Positions 30,891-39,586 of a stretch of 64,000 nt of DNA are shown piece after piece. A model generated the notes under the pieces. That model was not told where the DNA came from and did no database searches. It saw only the letters and a program-made list of their open reading frames with translations. Source of the stretch: Vreelandella jeotgali Hwa (GTDB lineage: Bacteria > Pseudomonadota > Gammaproteobacteria > Pseudomonadales > Halomonadaceae); assembly GCF_000334215.1 (NCBI RefSeq), contig NZ_AMQY01000013.1, forward strand, positions 32,811 through 96,810. Reading direction: 5' to 3'. Both the position numbers and the translations under genes were made by a program. Position 1 is the stretch's first letter; the number at the start of each line of letters is the position of its first letter.

Positions 30891-31105
30891 GGTGGACATC
30901 CTGTCTGGCTGTGGAAATCAACGCGCGTCGCGCGCTACCGTTTCAGCCTGGCGCATTGGCAGCGGTTTGCCGTGCGATAAAACCTGCCGTGGCGTGTGAG
31001 CTATCGATTGTTTTCGTGTAAGGCCACGCTTACTCTGACGAGCTTTCCCGAATCCACTGTTCCCAAAATCCCCTTTCCCGATCCTGATCCCCCGAGGAGC
31101 CGTAC

Positions 31106-31807
31106 ATGACCGCGCCATCCCCGTTGATTATTGCTCTGGACTACCCTTCGCTGGATGCTGCGCTGTGCATGGCCGACCGGCTGGATCCCGCGCGCTGTCG
31201 CTTGAAAGTCGGCAAGGAGCTGTTTACCCGTAGCGGCCCGGCGGTGCTTGAGGCGCTGCACGGGCGCGGGTTCGAGGTGTTTCTGGACATGAAATTCCAC
31301 GATATTCCCGCCACCGTCGCCGGCGCCGTGCAGGCGGCCGCAGAGCAGGGCGTGTGGATGGTCAACGTCCACGCCGGCGGCGGTCGCTCGATGATGGAAG
31401 CCGCCGCCGAACGTCTGGCGGCTCATCGCCTGACGACTCACCTGATTGCGGTCACGGTGCTGACCAGCATGGAGGCCGCCGATCTCACCGAGGTCGGCGT
31501 CGGCGGGGGCGTTGAGGAGCAGGTTCAGCGGCTGGCTCGGCTGGCCCGCGACAGCGGCATGAGCGGTGTGGTGTGCTCGGCCCGGGAAGCCGAAGCGCTG
31601 GCAGAGAGCTGCGGAGAGGCCTTTCTCAAGGTGACGCCGGGGATACGCCCGGCATTTGCCGCCGCCAACGACCAGCAGCGCATCATGACGCCATCGGCTG
31701 CGGTGCAGGCCGGGAGTACGCATCTGGTGGTGGGGCGTCCGGTGACCCGCGCGGATGACCCCATGGCGGCGCTGGGCGCGATAGAAGCCGAGCTGGCCGG
31801 TCGCTGA
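31106..31807 (+). CDS. pyrF: Orotidine 5'-phosphate decarboxylase
   Basis: Final step of UMP synthesis, decarboxylating OMP. 233 residues. The catalytic signature [11 protein letters not shown] with the Asp-Lys-Asp network lies near 57-67, and the phosphate-binding end contains VTPGIR and [12 protein letters not shown]. It has a CCGAGGAG ribosome site 7 bases before ATG 31106. It is encoded tail-to-tail with lapB, six bases apart, reversing the usual lapAB-pyrF co-orientation of enterics. Confidence 0.95.
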   Translation: MTAPSPLIIALDYPSLDAALCMADRLDPARCRLKVGKELFTRSGPAVLEALHGRGFEVFLDMKFHDIPATVAGAVQAAAEQGVWMVNVHAGGGRSMMEAAAERLAAHRLTTHLIAVTVLTSMEAADLTEVGVGGGVEEQVQRLARLARDSGMSGVVCSAREAEALAESCGEAFLKVTPGIRPAFAAANDQQRIMTPSAAVQAGSTHLVVGRPVTRADDPMAALGAIEAELAGR

Positions 31808-31813
31808 CTCGCG

Positions 31814-33013
31814 CTATTCGCCTTCCACGCCGATAATCGGTTTGACGCTGCCCCAGTGGCGGCAACTGGGGCATTGCCAGACGAGGGTTGCGCCGCTGAA
31901 GCCACAGTGCTCGCAGCGGTAGCGCGGGCGGTCGTCGAGCAGGGCGCGGGTGTGGTGTTTGAGCAGTCGCAGCCGCGAGTCGGGTGTTTCCCGGCCGCTC
32001 AAACGCTGGCTTTCAATGTAGAGGTCGAGCAGATAGTCCAGCCCGCCCAGGCTGGGCGAGATGCCCAAACGTTCGCCGGTCAGCGCGATGGCCGTATCGA
32101 CGCCGTCGCGCTGATGCGCCAGCTCGCCCAGATTCACGATGACGCTGGTATAGTGTGCAATATCGAGCAGGGTCAGCAGGTGGCGTTCGTAGCCGGCGTC
32201 GTCGTGGTTGCACAGGTAAGCATGCTGTAACGCCGGGAGCATGGTGGGAATATAGGCGGCTTCCTGGTCGGCAATATGGCCAAGCCGGGCAATGGCCGTC
32301 GCGTAGCGGCCGTTATCCAGCGCCAGGTCGGCGAGCATCAGGCTGGCGCGTACGCATTGCGGGTCCAGCTGCAGGGCCTTTTTCAGCCGGCGCTGCGCCA
32401 GGGGGCGGCTGGCCTCGTCCCTGTCCTGCCGGGCGAGCTCGCATTGCCAGTGGGCGGCGGGACGTTTCATGTCCGTCTGCTGCGACAGCAGCGGCCAGGT
32501 AACGTCGAGGGCCGCCTGCCAGTCCTGCTCGCGTTCGAACAGGTCGACCAGCAGCCGGATGGCCGCTACGCGGTGACTTTCCTGCTGGCTTTGTTCCTCT
32601 ATCTGGTACAGCAGCCGGCGGGCACGGTCGTGAACGCCCAGCGCCATGAAGTTTCGCGCCAGCTCCAGCTGTACCTGTTCGTTCTGTACCACGCTCAGAG
32701 CCGGGCGGGCCAGCAGGTTCTGGTGGATGTTGACGGCCTTGTCCGCCTCGCCGCGAGTGCGGAACAGCTTGCCCAGGGCGATGTGGGTATCCACGGTGTC
32801 GCTGTTGACGTCCAGCGCCTGAATAAAGGTGTTGATCGCCTCGTCGGGCTGTTCGTTCAGCAGATAGTTCAGCCCGATGAAGTAATCACGGGAAAGCGTT
32901 GGCGACGCCGCCGGCGGCGCCGGGTCCGGACGGCGCAGCGCCTGGCGATAGCCCAGCCCGAAGCCGATGGCAATCGCCGTCACCAGCACGCCCAGCAGCA
33001 CGACATCGAGCAT
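31814..33013 (-). CDS. lapB: Lipopolysaccharide assembly protein LapB
   Basis: Inner-membrane-anchored TPR protein that controls LpxC turnover and coordinates LPS assembly. 399 residues: one N-terminal membrane helix (about 4-24), a set of TPR repeats from about 50 to 340 (for example YFIGLNYLLNEQPDEAINTFIQAL) and a C-terminal rubredoxin-like metal site with CxxC pairs at about 367/370 and 381/384. It starts directly after the lapA stop. The cytoplasmic TPR and rubredoxin module are complete. Confidence 0.93.
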   Translation of the reverse strand: MLDVVLLGVLVTAIAIGFGLGYRQALRRPDPAPPAASPTLSRDYFIGLNYLLNEQPDEAINTFIQALDVNSDTVDTHIALGKLFRTRGEADKAVNIHQNLLARPALSVVQNEQVQLELARNFMALGVHDRARRLLYQIEEQSQQESHRVAAIRLLVDLFEREQDWQAALDVTWPLLSQQTDMKRPAAHWQCELARQDRDEASRPLAQRRLKKALQLDPQCVRASLMLADLALDNGRYATAIARLGHIADQEAAYIPTMLPALQHAYLCNHDDAGYERHLLTLLDIAHYTSVIVNLGELAHQRDGVDTAIALTGERLGISPSLGGLDYLLDLYIESQRLSGRETPDSRLRLLKHHTRALLDDRPRYRCEHCGFSGATLVWQCPSCRHWGSVKPIIGVEGE

Positions 33014-33319
33014 CTAGGCGAGTTCCTTGAACTCCCGGGTACGCAGGCGGTCGAGTTCCTTGCGCTGTTGCTTGTTGCGCCGCCGGGTGCGCGCCAGCCG
33101 CGCCTTGAGGCGTATATACACGCCGAGCATGGCGAGCATGCCGATGATCACGCCGCAGGTGAGCATGCCCAGCATCCAGACCGAGAGCGATACGGCGGGT
33201 AGCTCGACCCAGATAAGGTTCAGTGCAATGGTCTGCTGATTGTTGACGGCGAAAAGAATGCCGACCAGCAGTACCACCAGTAGAATCGCGGCGAGTAATA
33301 GCCCTTTAATCCAACGCAT
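33014..33319 (-). CDS. lapA: Lipopolysaccharide assembly protein LapA
   Basis: Small inner-membrane partner of LapB, 101 residues. Two hydrophobic helices (about 5-25 and 45-68) and a basic C-terminal cytoplasmic coil rich in Arg, Gln and Lys (RRRNKQQRKELDRLR) match the LapA/DUF1049 family; VNNQQTIALNLIW between the helices is the family signature. It abuts lapB without a gap. A 223-base region containing an 18-bp tandem repeat separates it from ihfB, so lapAB may have its own promoter. Confidence 0.92.
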   Translation of the reverse strand: MRWIKGLLLAAILLVVLLVGILFAVNNQQTIALNLIWVELPAVSLSVWMLGMLTCGVIIGMLAMLGVYIRLKARLARTRRRNKQQRKELDRLRTREFKELA

Positions 33320-33472
33320 GTGAGTGTCCTGATTGATAGCGTATCAAGCGTGCCATTGTGTCTGACTCCCGACCCGACGTCATCCCGCAGATAGTCGCAC
33401 GGCAGCGGCGGTGCCGCTCGTTGCGGTGCCAAGCGCTGCGGCCGCGGCGCAGGATGCCGCAGAGACAGAGCG

Positions 33473-33526
33473 GTGTCAGAGACTGGAGTGGGGCCAGAGA
33501 CTAAAGCGGGGTCAGAGACTGAAGTA
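33473..33526. repeat. Tandem repeat: three 18-bp units between ihfB and lapA
   Basis: Units at 33473-33490, 33491-33508 and 33509-33526 follow the pattern GGGTCAGAGACTGAAGTG with two to four changes each; a partial fourth unit (AGAGACAGAG) precedes. The tract begins 154 bases upstream of lapA and ends 16 bases from the ihfB stop. A related GGGTCAAGGTCAGAGA stretch occurs at 34608-34624 inside another gene. Confidence 0.7.
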
Positions 33527-33542
33527 GAGTCCCGAATCGTTC

Positions 33543-33839
33543 TCAGTAGCCCTTGAGCCGGAAGTCATCCACCTGCTCGCGCAGCTCCTTGCCGGGTTTG
33601 AAGTGGGGCACGTACTTGCCGTCGAGCTCCACCGGATCGCCGGTCTTGGGGTTGCGGCCGGTGCGCGGCTCGCGATAGTGCAGCGAGAAGCTGCCAAAAC
33701 CGCGTATTTCCACGCGACTGCCGCCGGACAGCGTGTCGGTCACGTCGTCGAGAATCAAGCGAACGGCGGTTTCCACTTCCTTGACGGATAGCTCCGGCTT
33801 GCGCTCGGCAATTTGTTCGATCAGCTCTGATCTGGTCAT
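33543..33839 (-). CDS. ihfB: Integration host factor subunit beta
   Basis: DNA-bending nucleoid protein acting as a heterodimer with IhfA. 98 residues. The N-terminal helices [21 protein letters not shown], the [21 protein letters not shown] beta arm with the intercalating proline and the terminal [14 protein letters not shown] are diagnostic of IhfB. In most gammaproteobacteria rpsA lies immediately upstream; here that place is taken by a divergent sdhE gene, so ihfB must have its own promoter. Confidence 0.95.
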   Translation of the reverse strand: MTRSELIEQIAERKPELSVKEVETAVRLILDDVTDTLSGGSRVEIRGFGSFSLHYREPRTGRNPKTGDPVELDGKYVPHFKPGKELREQVDDFRLKGY

Positions 33840-34142
33840 TATCTGGCTCCATGCGAACGGTCGACAGGAACGCCGGGGTAACGAAAGGCATGATAAAGCA
33901 TCGCGGCGTCTGTTGCGCGGTAGCGACCGAGACGCATGACGCTCAGCCTACGTTGCCCCGGCCGCGAAAACAATTGATCGGGAAACGCCGACGGGCAGCT
34001 CCCGATGGAGAAACAAGCGATGGAAAACAGGGCCCTGGGCGATGATGCCATATCCCGACAGGATAGATCAGACGGAGCGCTGGCGCGACTCGATCACTGC
34101 GTTATACTGAAGCTTCCTTCCATTAACCCAAAGAGGCTGACG
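33840..34142. other. Divergent intergenic region between ihfB and sdhE
   Basis: 303 bases without a convincing gene. On the plus strand the part nearest sdhE has a good -10 hexamer (see the promoter at 34080-34108). No minus-strand promoter for ihfB is obvious. An open frame runs upstream of sdhE but has no conserved sequence before TTG 34143. Confidence 0.5.
34080..34108 (+). promoter_or_regulatory. Probable promoter of sdhE
   Basis: TATACT at 34103-34108 matches the -10 consensus at five of six positions. The -35 partner 17 bases upstream, CTGGCG (34080-34085), is poor. The hexamer lies 34 bases before the TTG start of sdhE. Confidence 0.35.
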
Positions 34143-34436
34143 TTGAGCGACGATACCTCACTGGATGCGATCCAGCGCAAGCGGCTTTACTGGCATTCCC
34201 GCCGTGGCATGTGGGAACTGGATCTGTTGCTGATTCCGTTTCTGGAACAGCGCTACGATAGCCTGGAGGCCGACGACCAGGCCGCCTTCCGGCAGCTGAT
34301 CGACGAAGAGGATCAGGATCTGTTTGCCTGGATGATGCGCCGCGAGTGGCCCGAGGATGAAGCGCGTCGTCGCATTGTCAAAATGATTGTCCATCATGCC
34401 GAAAGCATCGATAGTCGTGCCTCTCGCGCCCTCTGA
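34143..34436 (+). CDS. sdhE: FAD assembly factor SdhE (succinate dehydrogenase assembly factor 2)
   Basis: Promotes covalent flavinylation of SdhA and FrdA. 97 residues. The diagnostic RKRLYWHSRRGMWELDLLLIPF (read in two parts, with the RGMxE core) and the FAWMMRREWPEDE end are present. The start is TTG 34143: AGAGG lies six bases upstream and conservation begins right there; the ATG codons further upstream fall in unconserved sequence. The following cptA-like gene overlaps its last 41 bases, the same pairing as sdhE-cptA in E. coli. Confidence 0.92.
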   Translation: MSDDTSLDAIQRKRLYWHSRRGMWELDLLLIPFLEQRYDSLEADDQAAFRQLIDEEDQDLFAWMMRREWPEDEARRRIVKMIVHHAESIDSRASRAL

Positions 34437-34830
34437 GGTGCCTTTCATCAGCCACGCGCTGCTGTGCAGCGCCGGCGTGGTTATTATCGGGGCCTGCCTG
34501 GGGACGCCGGCTGCCATGGCCGGCCTGGGGGCCGGCGGTGCCTGGCTGTGGCGCGAGCGTGTCCGCCGAGTGCGTGGCACGCTGGAAGTTCATATAGCGG
34601 AAACTTCGGGGTCAAGGTCAGAGATCCAGGGGCGCTTTACGCCGACGTCCGGCGGCCTGACGGCGGGCACCGCCTTGCCCGAGCACCGGGTCGCGCTGCG
34701 CTGTGACTATCTGGGCCCCTGGCTGATGGGGCTCACCCTGGGCGGCAGGCGTCTGTGGCTGTGGCCGGATAGCGCACCGGCGGAGTCGCGTCGTCGTCTG
34801 CGCCGGCTTTTTCATCGCCCCGGGCGCTGA
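34396..34830 (+). CDS. CptA/YgfX-like small membrane protein
   Basis: 144 residues from ATG 34396; TTG 34387 and GTG 34438 are alternatives and none has a good ribosome site. The protein resembles the YgfX family: an opening VPLAPSE strand, a pair of hydrophobic helices (about 18-52), then a polar segment and a C-terminal WLMGLTLGGRRLWLWPDSAPAESRRRLRRLF block, the best conserved part. YgfX (CptA) is encoded with SdhE in enterics and has been described as a toxin acting on cytoskeletal proteins; whether that holds here is unknown. The segment SGSRSEIQG with its low-complexity DNA looks like a small insertion. The 3' end overlaps nadB by 19 bases. Confidence 0.7.
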   Translation: MPKASIVVPLAPSEVPFISHALLCSAGVVIIGACLGTPAAMAGLGAGGAWLWRERVRRVRGTLEVHIAETSGSRSEIQGRFTPTSGGLTAGTALPEHRVALRCDYLGPWLMGLTLGGRRLWLWPDSAPAESRRRLRRLFHRPGR

Positions 34831-36503
34831 TGCGAAACCAGCGTGCCGGTCGGCAAGTCATCGATCGACAGCCTTGACGGTAGCGGAGCCGCTGCCTGCC
34901 CGGGCCAGTCGGTGCTGAAGTGCAGCCCCCGGGATTCATGGCGTTGCGCGGCTGCCTTGACCGTCAGCTGCGCCAGGCGCAGGGCGTGCCAGAGCTGTCG
35001 GCTTTGTGGATGGCTCAGCGTGGCGTCGAGTTCCAGCAGGCCGACCAGGATATCGTCCAGAGCCTCGGCGGCCCGGTCCAGTCCCCGGCGGTTGCGCACA
35101 ATCGAGACATCGCGGCTCATGGCGGTACGCATGGCATGGCGCAGGTCCGCCAGCGCTCGCGTATCGAGCGGTTGATGAGCGGCCGGTATCTCCTCGGCCG
35201 GGTCGCCAGGCTCGTCGCTGGAGGCGTGAGCCCCAGTGGCGGTCGCGTCGGCTACCGGTGCTTCGCGAATATGCCGGGCGCAGCTGCGGGCGAACACCAG
35301 ACATTCCAGCAGAGAGTTGCTGGCCATGCGGTTTGCGCCGTGCAGCCCGGTACAGGCGGTCTCGCCCACGGCGTAGAGGCCGGGAACCGCCGTGGCCCCG
35401 TGCAGATCGGTCATGATGCCGCCGCAGCTGTAGTGGGCGGCAGGCACGACGGGAATCGGCCGGCGGGTCATGTCCAGGCCGCGCTCGGCGCAGTGGGCCA
35501 CAATCGTGGGAAAGTGCCGGTGGATGGCTTCCGTCCCCAGGTGGCGCACATCCAGCCAGACGTGGCCGCTGGTGCCATGCTGAATTTCGGCATCAATGGC
35601 GCGCGCGACCACGTCGCGGGGCGCCAGCTCCGCGCGCGAATCAACCGCCGGCATGAAGCGCTCGCCGGCATCATTGAACAGTCGTCCGCCTTCCCCGCGT
35701 ACCGCTTCGCTGATCAGAAACGCCGGGCCGTCGGGGTCGTACAGGCAGGTGGGGTGAAACTGCTGGAATTCCAGGTTGGCCAGGGTGGCGCCGAGCGCTG
35801 CAGCCATCATCATGCCCTCGCCGCTGGCGGGGGCCGGCGTTGTGGTATGCGCATAAAGCCCGCTGGCGCCGCCGGTGGCGAGTACGGTGTGGCGGGCCAG
35901 GATGCGCTGCCGGCCGCCGCTGTCATCCACGCCTACGGCGCCGTAGCAGGCGCCGTCGTCGGCCTGAAGCAGGTCAGTGACGGTCAGCCGCGTCAGCGTG
36001 CGAATCTGCGCATGATCGGCCACATGGCGGCTCAGGGTTTCGACCACGGCGCGGCCGGTGGCATCGTCGGCATGGATGATGCGCCGGGCGCTGTGGCCGC
36101 CTTCACGAGTCAGGTGGTAGGGGTAGGGCGCATCGCGCGCGGTATCCGGGGTGAAGGCAACGCCGCAGTCAAGCAGCCAGGCAATGGCGGCCGGGCTGTT
36201 GGCCACGGTAAAGTGCACGGCCGCCCTGTCGCAGAGGCCGTCGCCGGCGGTCAGCGTGTCCTGAACGTGGGCCGCCACGCTATCGCCGGGTGCCAGCACC
36301 GCGGCAATGCCGCCCTGTGCCCAGCGGCTTGCACCGCTGCGTTCGTGGCCGGCGGGGCATATCAGGGTGACGTGAAACGGCCCGGCAAGGTGTAGTGCCA
36401 GGGTTAAACCGGCAGCGCCGCCGCCAATAATCACGACATCGGTATGCAGCGTTTCCGGCAGGGCGGTTCCCGAGACGTTGGGTGTCGAACAGGATGCGCT
36501 CAT
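34812..36503 (-). CDS. nadB: L-aspartate oxidase
   Basis: FAD enzyme converting aspartate to iminoaspartate, the first step of de novo NAD synthesis. 563 residues from ATG 36503 with AAGGAAGG directly upstream; the frame continues upstream into tRNA-Leu and is not coding there. The dinucleotide fold DVVIIGGGAAGLTLAL is at about 22-37, REGGHSARRIIHADDATG covers the active-site arginine, and HYSCGGIMTD is the flavin-contacting motif. nadA and nadC are not adjacent. It starts 44 bases after tRNA-Leu with no terminator between. Confidence 0.95.
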   Translation of the reverse strand: MSASCSTPNVSGTALPETLHTDVVIIGGGAAGLTLALHLAGPFHVTLICPAGHERSGASRWAQGGIAAVLAPGDSVAAHVQDTLTAGDGLCDRAAVHFTVANSPAAIAWLLDCGVAFTPDTARDAPYPYHLTREGGHSARRIIHADDATGRAVVETLSRHVADHAQIRTLTRLTVTDLLQADDGACYGAVGVDDSGGRQRILARHTVLATGGASGLYAHTTTPAPASGEGMMMAAALGATLANLEFQQFHPTCLYDPDGPAFLISEAVRGEGGRLFNDAGERFMPAVDSRAELAPRDVVARAIDAEIQHGTSGHVWLDVRHLGTEAIHRHFPTIVAHCAERGLDMTRRPIPVVPAAHYSCGGIMTDLHGATAVPGLYAVGETACTGLHGANRMASNSLLECLVFARSCARHIREAPVADATATGAHASSDEPGDPAEEIPAAHQPLDTRALADLRHAMRTAMSRDVSIVRNRRGLDRAAEALDDILVGLLELDATLSHPQSRQLWHALRLAQLTVKAAAQRHESRGLHFSTDWPGQAAAPLPSRLSIDDLPTGTLVSHQRPGR

Positions 36504-36511
36504 GGGCCTTC

Positions 36512-36528
36512 CTTCAGGCAGACTGAAG
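36512..36528 (-). promoter_or_regulatory. Hairpin touching the nadB ribosome binding site
   Basis: On the minus strand CTTCAG-TCTGC-CTGAAG forms a 6-bp stem whose 3' arm runs into GGAAGG of the nadB ribosome site. It is the only structure between tRNA-Leu and nadB. It could modulate nadB initiation or mark the 3' processing end of the tRNA transcript. Confidence 0.4.
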
Positions 36529-36547
36529 CGTAAAACGCGCCGCAAAT

Positions 36548-36631
36548 GGTGCCCGGAGCCGGACTTGAACCGGCACGCCATCAGGCAAGCGATTTTAAGT
36601 CGCTAGTGTCTACCAATTCCACCATCCGGGC
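36548..36631 (-). tRNA. tRNA-Leu (UAA anticodon)
   Basis: Folds as a class II tRNA of 84 bases including an encoded CCA. The acceptor GCCCGGA pairs with TCCGGGC, the T-loop reads GGTTCAAGTCC and the anticodon loop is CTTAAAA with TAA (UAA), reading Leu codons UUA/UUG. The variable arm is short for tRNA-Leu but present. It is the third tRNA of a minus-strand Gly-Cys-Leu cluster. Confidence 0.96.
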
Positions 36632-36690
36632 GGGGAAATCAATACAGGGGGAATGATATTGAAGAGTTATGCTGAAGAGGCATATTGAAA

Positions 36691-36764
36691 TGGAGGCTGG
36701 AGTCGGAATCGAACCGGCGTTAACGGAGTTGCAGTCCGCTGCATCACCACTCTGCCATCCAGCC
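36691..36764 (-). tRNA. tRNA-Cys (GCA anticodon)
   Basis: 74 bases with encoded CCA. Acceptor GGCTGGA pairs with TCCAGCC, the T-loop is GGTTCGATTCC and the anticodon loop CTGCAAC carries GCA. It lies 9 bases after tRNA-Gly and 59 before tRNA-Leu on the same strand. Confidence 0.97.
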
Positions 36765-36773
36765 TGAAGTCGT

Positions 36774-36848
36774 TGGAGCGGGAAAGGAGATTCGAACTCC
36801 CGACCCTCGCCTTGGCAAGGCGATGCTCTACCGCTGAGCTATTCCCGC
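36774..36848 (-). tRNA. tRNA-Gly (GCC anticodon)
   Basis: 75 bases with encoded CCA. Acceptor GCGGGAA pairs with TTCCCGC, the D-arm reads AGCTCAGCGGTAGAGC, the anticodon loop TTGCCAA carries GCC and the T-arm is GGGAGTTCGAATCTCC. First of the Gly-Cys-Leu cluster, 99 bases after the pgsA stop. Confidence 0.97.
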
Positions 36849-36947
36849 TCGACTCGAGGGCGAATTATACGCAGCCAGTCACGGGTGTCAACTCCTGGTT
36901 GATCGGATGATCCCGTTGGCGGCTTTTTTCCGCGTATTTTCCGTTGA

Positions 36948-37496
36948 TTACATGGAGCGGCTCAGGTGCGGCCAGGCGGCTTTCAGGTAGGCCGTCATGG
37001 ACCAGAGGGTGAGTATGGCGGCACCGTAGAGCGTGGCGATGCCGAGGTGGGCAACCCAGTGGCCGGCCGGATAGGCCAGCAGCACCAGGATGGCGACCAT
37101 TTGTAGCGTAGTTTTCAGCTTGCCCACCCAGGAAACCGCCACGGCGCCGCGCTTGCCCATTTCGGCCATCCATTCGCGCAGCGCTGAAATCACGATTTCA
37201 CGGCCGATAATGACCAGCGCCGGCAGGGTCAGCAGCCAGGTATCAAAACGCTCGATAAGCAGGGCCAGCGCCACGGCCACCATGAGCTTATCGGCAACCG
37301 GATCAAGAAAAGCGCCGAAGGGGGTGGACTGATTCCAGCGCCGGGCCAGATAGCCGTCCAGCCAGTCGGTGCTCGCCGCGAGGCCAAAAAAACCGGCGGC
37401 GACGGGCAGGCTCCACTCAAACGGCAGATAAAACAGCACCACCAGCAGCGGTATCAGAAGGATTCTGGCGAGCGTGAGGATATTGGGTATGTTCAT
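36948..37496 (-). CDS. pgsA: CDP-diacylglycerol--glycerol-3-phosphate 3-phosphatidyltransferase
   Basis: Inner-membrane enzyme making phosphatidylglycerophosphate, the committed step for anionic phospholipids. 182 residues from ATG 37496 ([17 protein letters not shown] is the standard start). The CDP-alcohol phosphotransferase motif [27 protein letters not shown] gives D-x2-DG-x2-AR-x8-G-x3-D-x3-D. Four or more hydrophobic helices follow. It lies between uvrC and the tRNA cluster, as in Pseudomonas. Confidence 0.95.
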   Translation of the reverse strand: MNIPNILTLARILLIPLLVVLFYLPFEWSLPVAAGFFGLAASTDWLDGYLARRWNQSTPFGAFLDPVADKLMVAVALALLIERFDTWLLTLPALVIIGREIVISALREWMAEMGKRGAVAVSWVGKLKTTLQMVAILVLLAYPAGHWVAHLGIATLYGAAILTLWSMTAYLKAAWPHLSRSM

Positions 37497-37600
37497 GGCG
37501 GAGTGCGGCCCTTGCCGGAAAACCAGAAAAACGACGGGAGTTGTGCAACCAGCGGGTATTCTATCCCTATTGGCAGGTGGCATCCACGTTCGCCGAGCCT

Positions 37601-39415
37601 TTATCCGTGCAGCGACTGGTAGATCGCGTCGGCCAGCGCGTCGTTGATGCCGGGAACGCGCGCCAGGTCGCCACGGTTGGCTTTTTTGACGCCTTGCAGG
37701 CCGCCGAAAAAACGCAGCAGTTCGCGGCGACGCTTGGGGCCGATGCCGGGCACCTCCTGTAGCGTTGAGGTGCGCCGTGTCTTGTCCCGGGCCGCGCGGT
37801 GGCCGGCGATGGCAAAGCGGTGGGATTCATCGCGAATATGCTGCACCAGGTGCAGCGCCGGGGAGGTCGAGTCCAGCTCCAGCGGGTGCTCGGGGGTGTC
37901 CAGAAACAGGGTTTCCAGCCCGGCCTTGCGGGTGGAGCCCTTGGCCACGCCCAGCAGCGTAATGGAGGTGATGTTGAGCGTTTCCAGCACCTCGCGTGCC
38001 ATGTTGAGCTGCCCCTTGCCGCCGTCCACGATCAGGATGTCCGGGGCGATGCCGGCGTCGGCCGTGATGCGCTTCAGGCGGCGAGTCAGCGCCTGCTGCA
38101 TGGCGGCATAGTCGTCGCCGGCGGCGATATCCTGGATGTTGAAGCGGCGATAATCCTTTTTGCGCGGGCCGTCGGGGTCAAAGACCACGCAGGAGGCGAC
38201 CGTGGCCTCGCCGTGGCTGTGGCTGATATCGAAACATTCAAGCCGCTCGGGTTGTTGCTCGAGCCCCAGGGCTTTTTGCAGCGCGGCAAAGCGCTCGTCC
38301 ATCTGCTGCCGGCTCGCCAGGGTGGCGTTGAGGTGCTGTTCGGCGTTGGTGACCGCCAGGCTTTGCCACTGGGCGCGGTGGCCGCGGACCTGATGGGCCA
38401 GGCGAATCCGTTTGCCGGCGTGCTGCGCCAGGGCGTCCTGCAGTAGCGAGCCGTCATCCAGCGCATGGGAGGTAATGACTTCGTCGGGGATGTCGTGGGG
38501 CTGGACAAAATAGTACTGGCTGACCACGTTGGCCAGCAGCGCCCCGGGGTCCAGGTCCAGATCGTTGGTCGGGGTGTGGTGGCGCGCGCCCAGCAGGCGT
38601 CCGTCGCGCACGCCGAGAATCGCCACGCTGAGCCCGCCGGGTCGCTGGGCAAGGGCAAAAATGTCGGCATCGCCGCCCTGGGTATCGACAAACTGCTGCT
38701 GTTGCAGGCTTCTCAGCTGCTGGATCTGGTCCCGCAAACGCGCCGCCTCTTCAAAGTCCAGCGCGGCGCTGGCCTGCTCCATGGCTTCCGTCAGGGCCTG
38801 GGTGACGCTTTCGCTTTTGCCCTCCAGGCACATGATGGCGTGCTCCAGGTCGCGCTGGTAGTCGGCTTCGCTGATATAGCCGACGCAGGGGGCGCTGCAG
38901 CGTTCGATCTGGTATTGCAGGCAGGGACGCGAGCGGTGAGCGAACACACTGTCTTCACAGCTGCGGATGCGGAAAATTTTCTGCATCAGCGCCAGGCTTT
39001 CGCGGACCGCGCCGCTGCCGGGGTAGGGGCCCAGGTAGCGGCCGTCGTCCTTGCGCTGGCGTACGCGTTTGTACTCCAGCGCGGGAAAGGGGTGGCGGTC
39101 GGTAACAAAAATGAACGGGTACGACTTGTCGTCCCGCAGCAGGATGTTGTACGGCGGGCGCAGCGATTTTATCAGCGTCTGCTCCAGCAGCAGAGCCTCG
39201 ATATCGCTGCGGGTGACCGTGAGCTGAATGTCGGCAATGCGGCTGACCATGGCCTGGGTCTTGGCGTTCAGGGTGCCGCGAAAATAGCTCGCCAGGCGGT
39301 TGTGCAGCCGCTTCGCCTTGCCCACATAGAGGGTATTGCCCTGAGTATCCAGCATGCGATATACCCCGGGCGAGGCGCTGACGGTGCTCAAGAATTGCTT
39401 GGAATCAAAGGTCAT
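37601..39415 (-). CDS. uvrC: Excinuclease ABC subunit C
   Basis: Makes the dual incisions of nucleotide excision repair with UvrA and UvrB. 604 residues: N-terminal GIY-YIG nuclease (SPGVYRMLD...[10 protein letters not shown], about 14-95), the UVR domain binding UvrB ([16 protein letters not shown], about 208-223), the RNase H-like nuclease ([20 protein letters not shown], near 395) and C-terminal tandem HhH ([18 protein letters not shown]). All four parts are intact. It is preceded by gacA with a 171-base gap and followed by pgsA. Confidence 0.96.
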   Translation of the reverse strand: MTFDSKQFLSTVSASPGVYRMLDTQGNTLYVGKAKRLHNRLASYFRGTLNAKTQAMVSRIADIQLTVTRSDIEALLLEQTLIKSLRPPYNILLRDDKSYPFIFVTDRHPFPALEYKRVRQRKDDGRYLGPYPGSGAVRESLALMQKIFRIRSCEDSVFAHRSRPCLQYQIERCSAPCVGYISEADYQRDLEHAIMCLEGKSESVTQALTEAMEQASAALDFEEAARLRDQIQQLRSLQQQQFVDTQGGDADIFALAQRPGGLSVAILGVRDGRLLGARHHTPTNDLDLDPGALLANVVSQYYFVQPHDIPDEVITSHALDDGSLLQDALAQHAGKRIRLAHQVRGHRAQWQSLAVTNAEQHLNATLASRQQMDERFAALQKALGLEQQPERLECFDISHSHGEATVASCVVFDPDGPRKKDYRRFNIQDIAAGDDYAAMQQALTRRLKRITADAGIAPDILIVDGGKGQLNMAREVLETLNITSITLLGVAKGSTRKAGLETLFLDTPEHPLELDSTSPALHLVQHIRDESHRFAIAGHRAARDKTRRTSTLQEVPGIGPKRRRELLRFFGGLQGVKKANRGDLARVPGINDALADAIYQSLHG

Positions 39416-39586
39416 GGCGTAAAGGGTCTGGCAGCGGCATTAAATGCCTCTAGTCTACCAGACTCCTGTTTTACGGCTGCTGTTTCATCTGGCCTTTGTT
39501 CATCCGCCTTGCGGCTTTATGGCGATTCGTGGCGGCCGTGCCTGTGGTTCATTCGGCCGGTTGCGCTATCCCCGGGGCTCTGCGGT

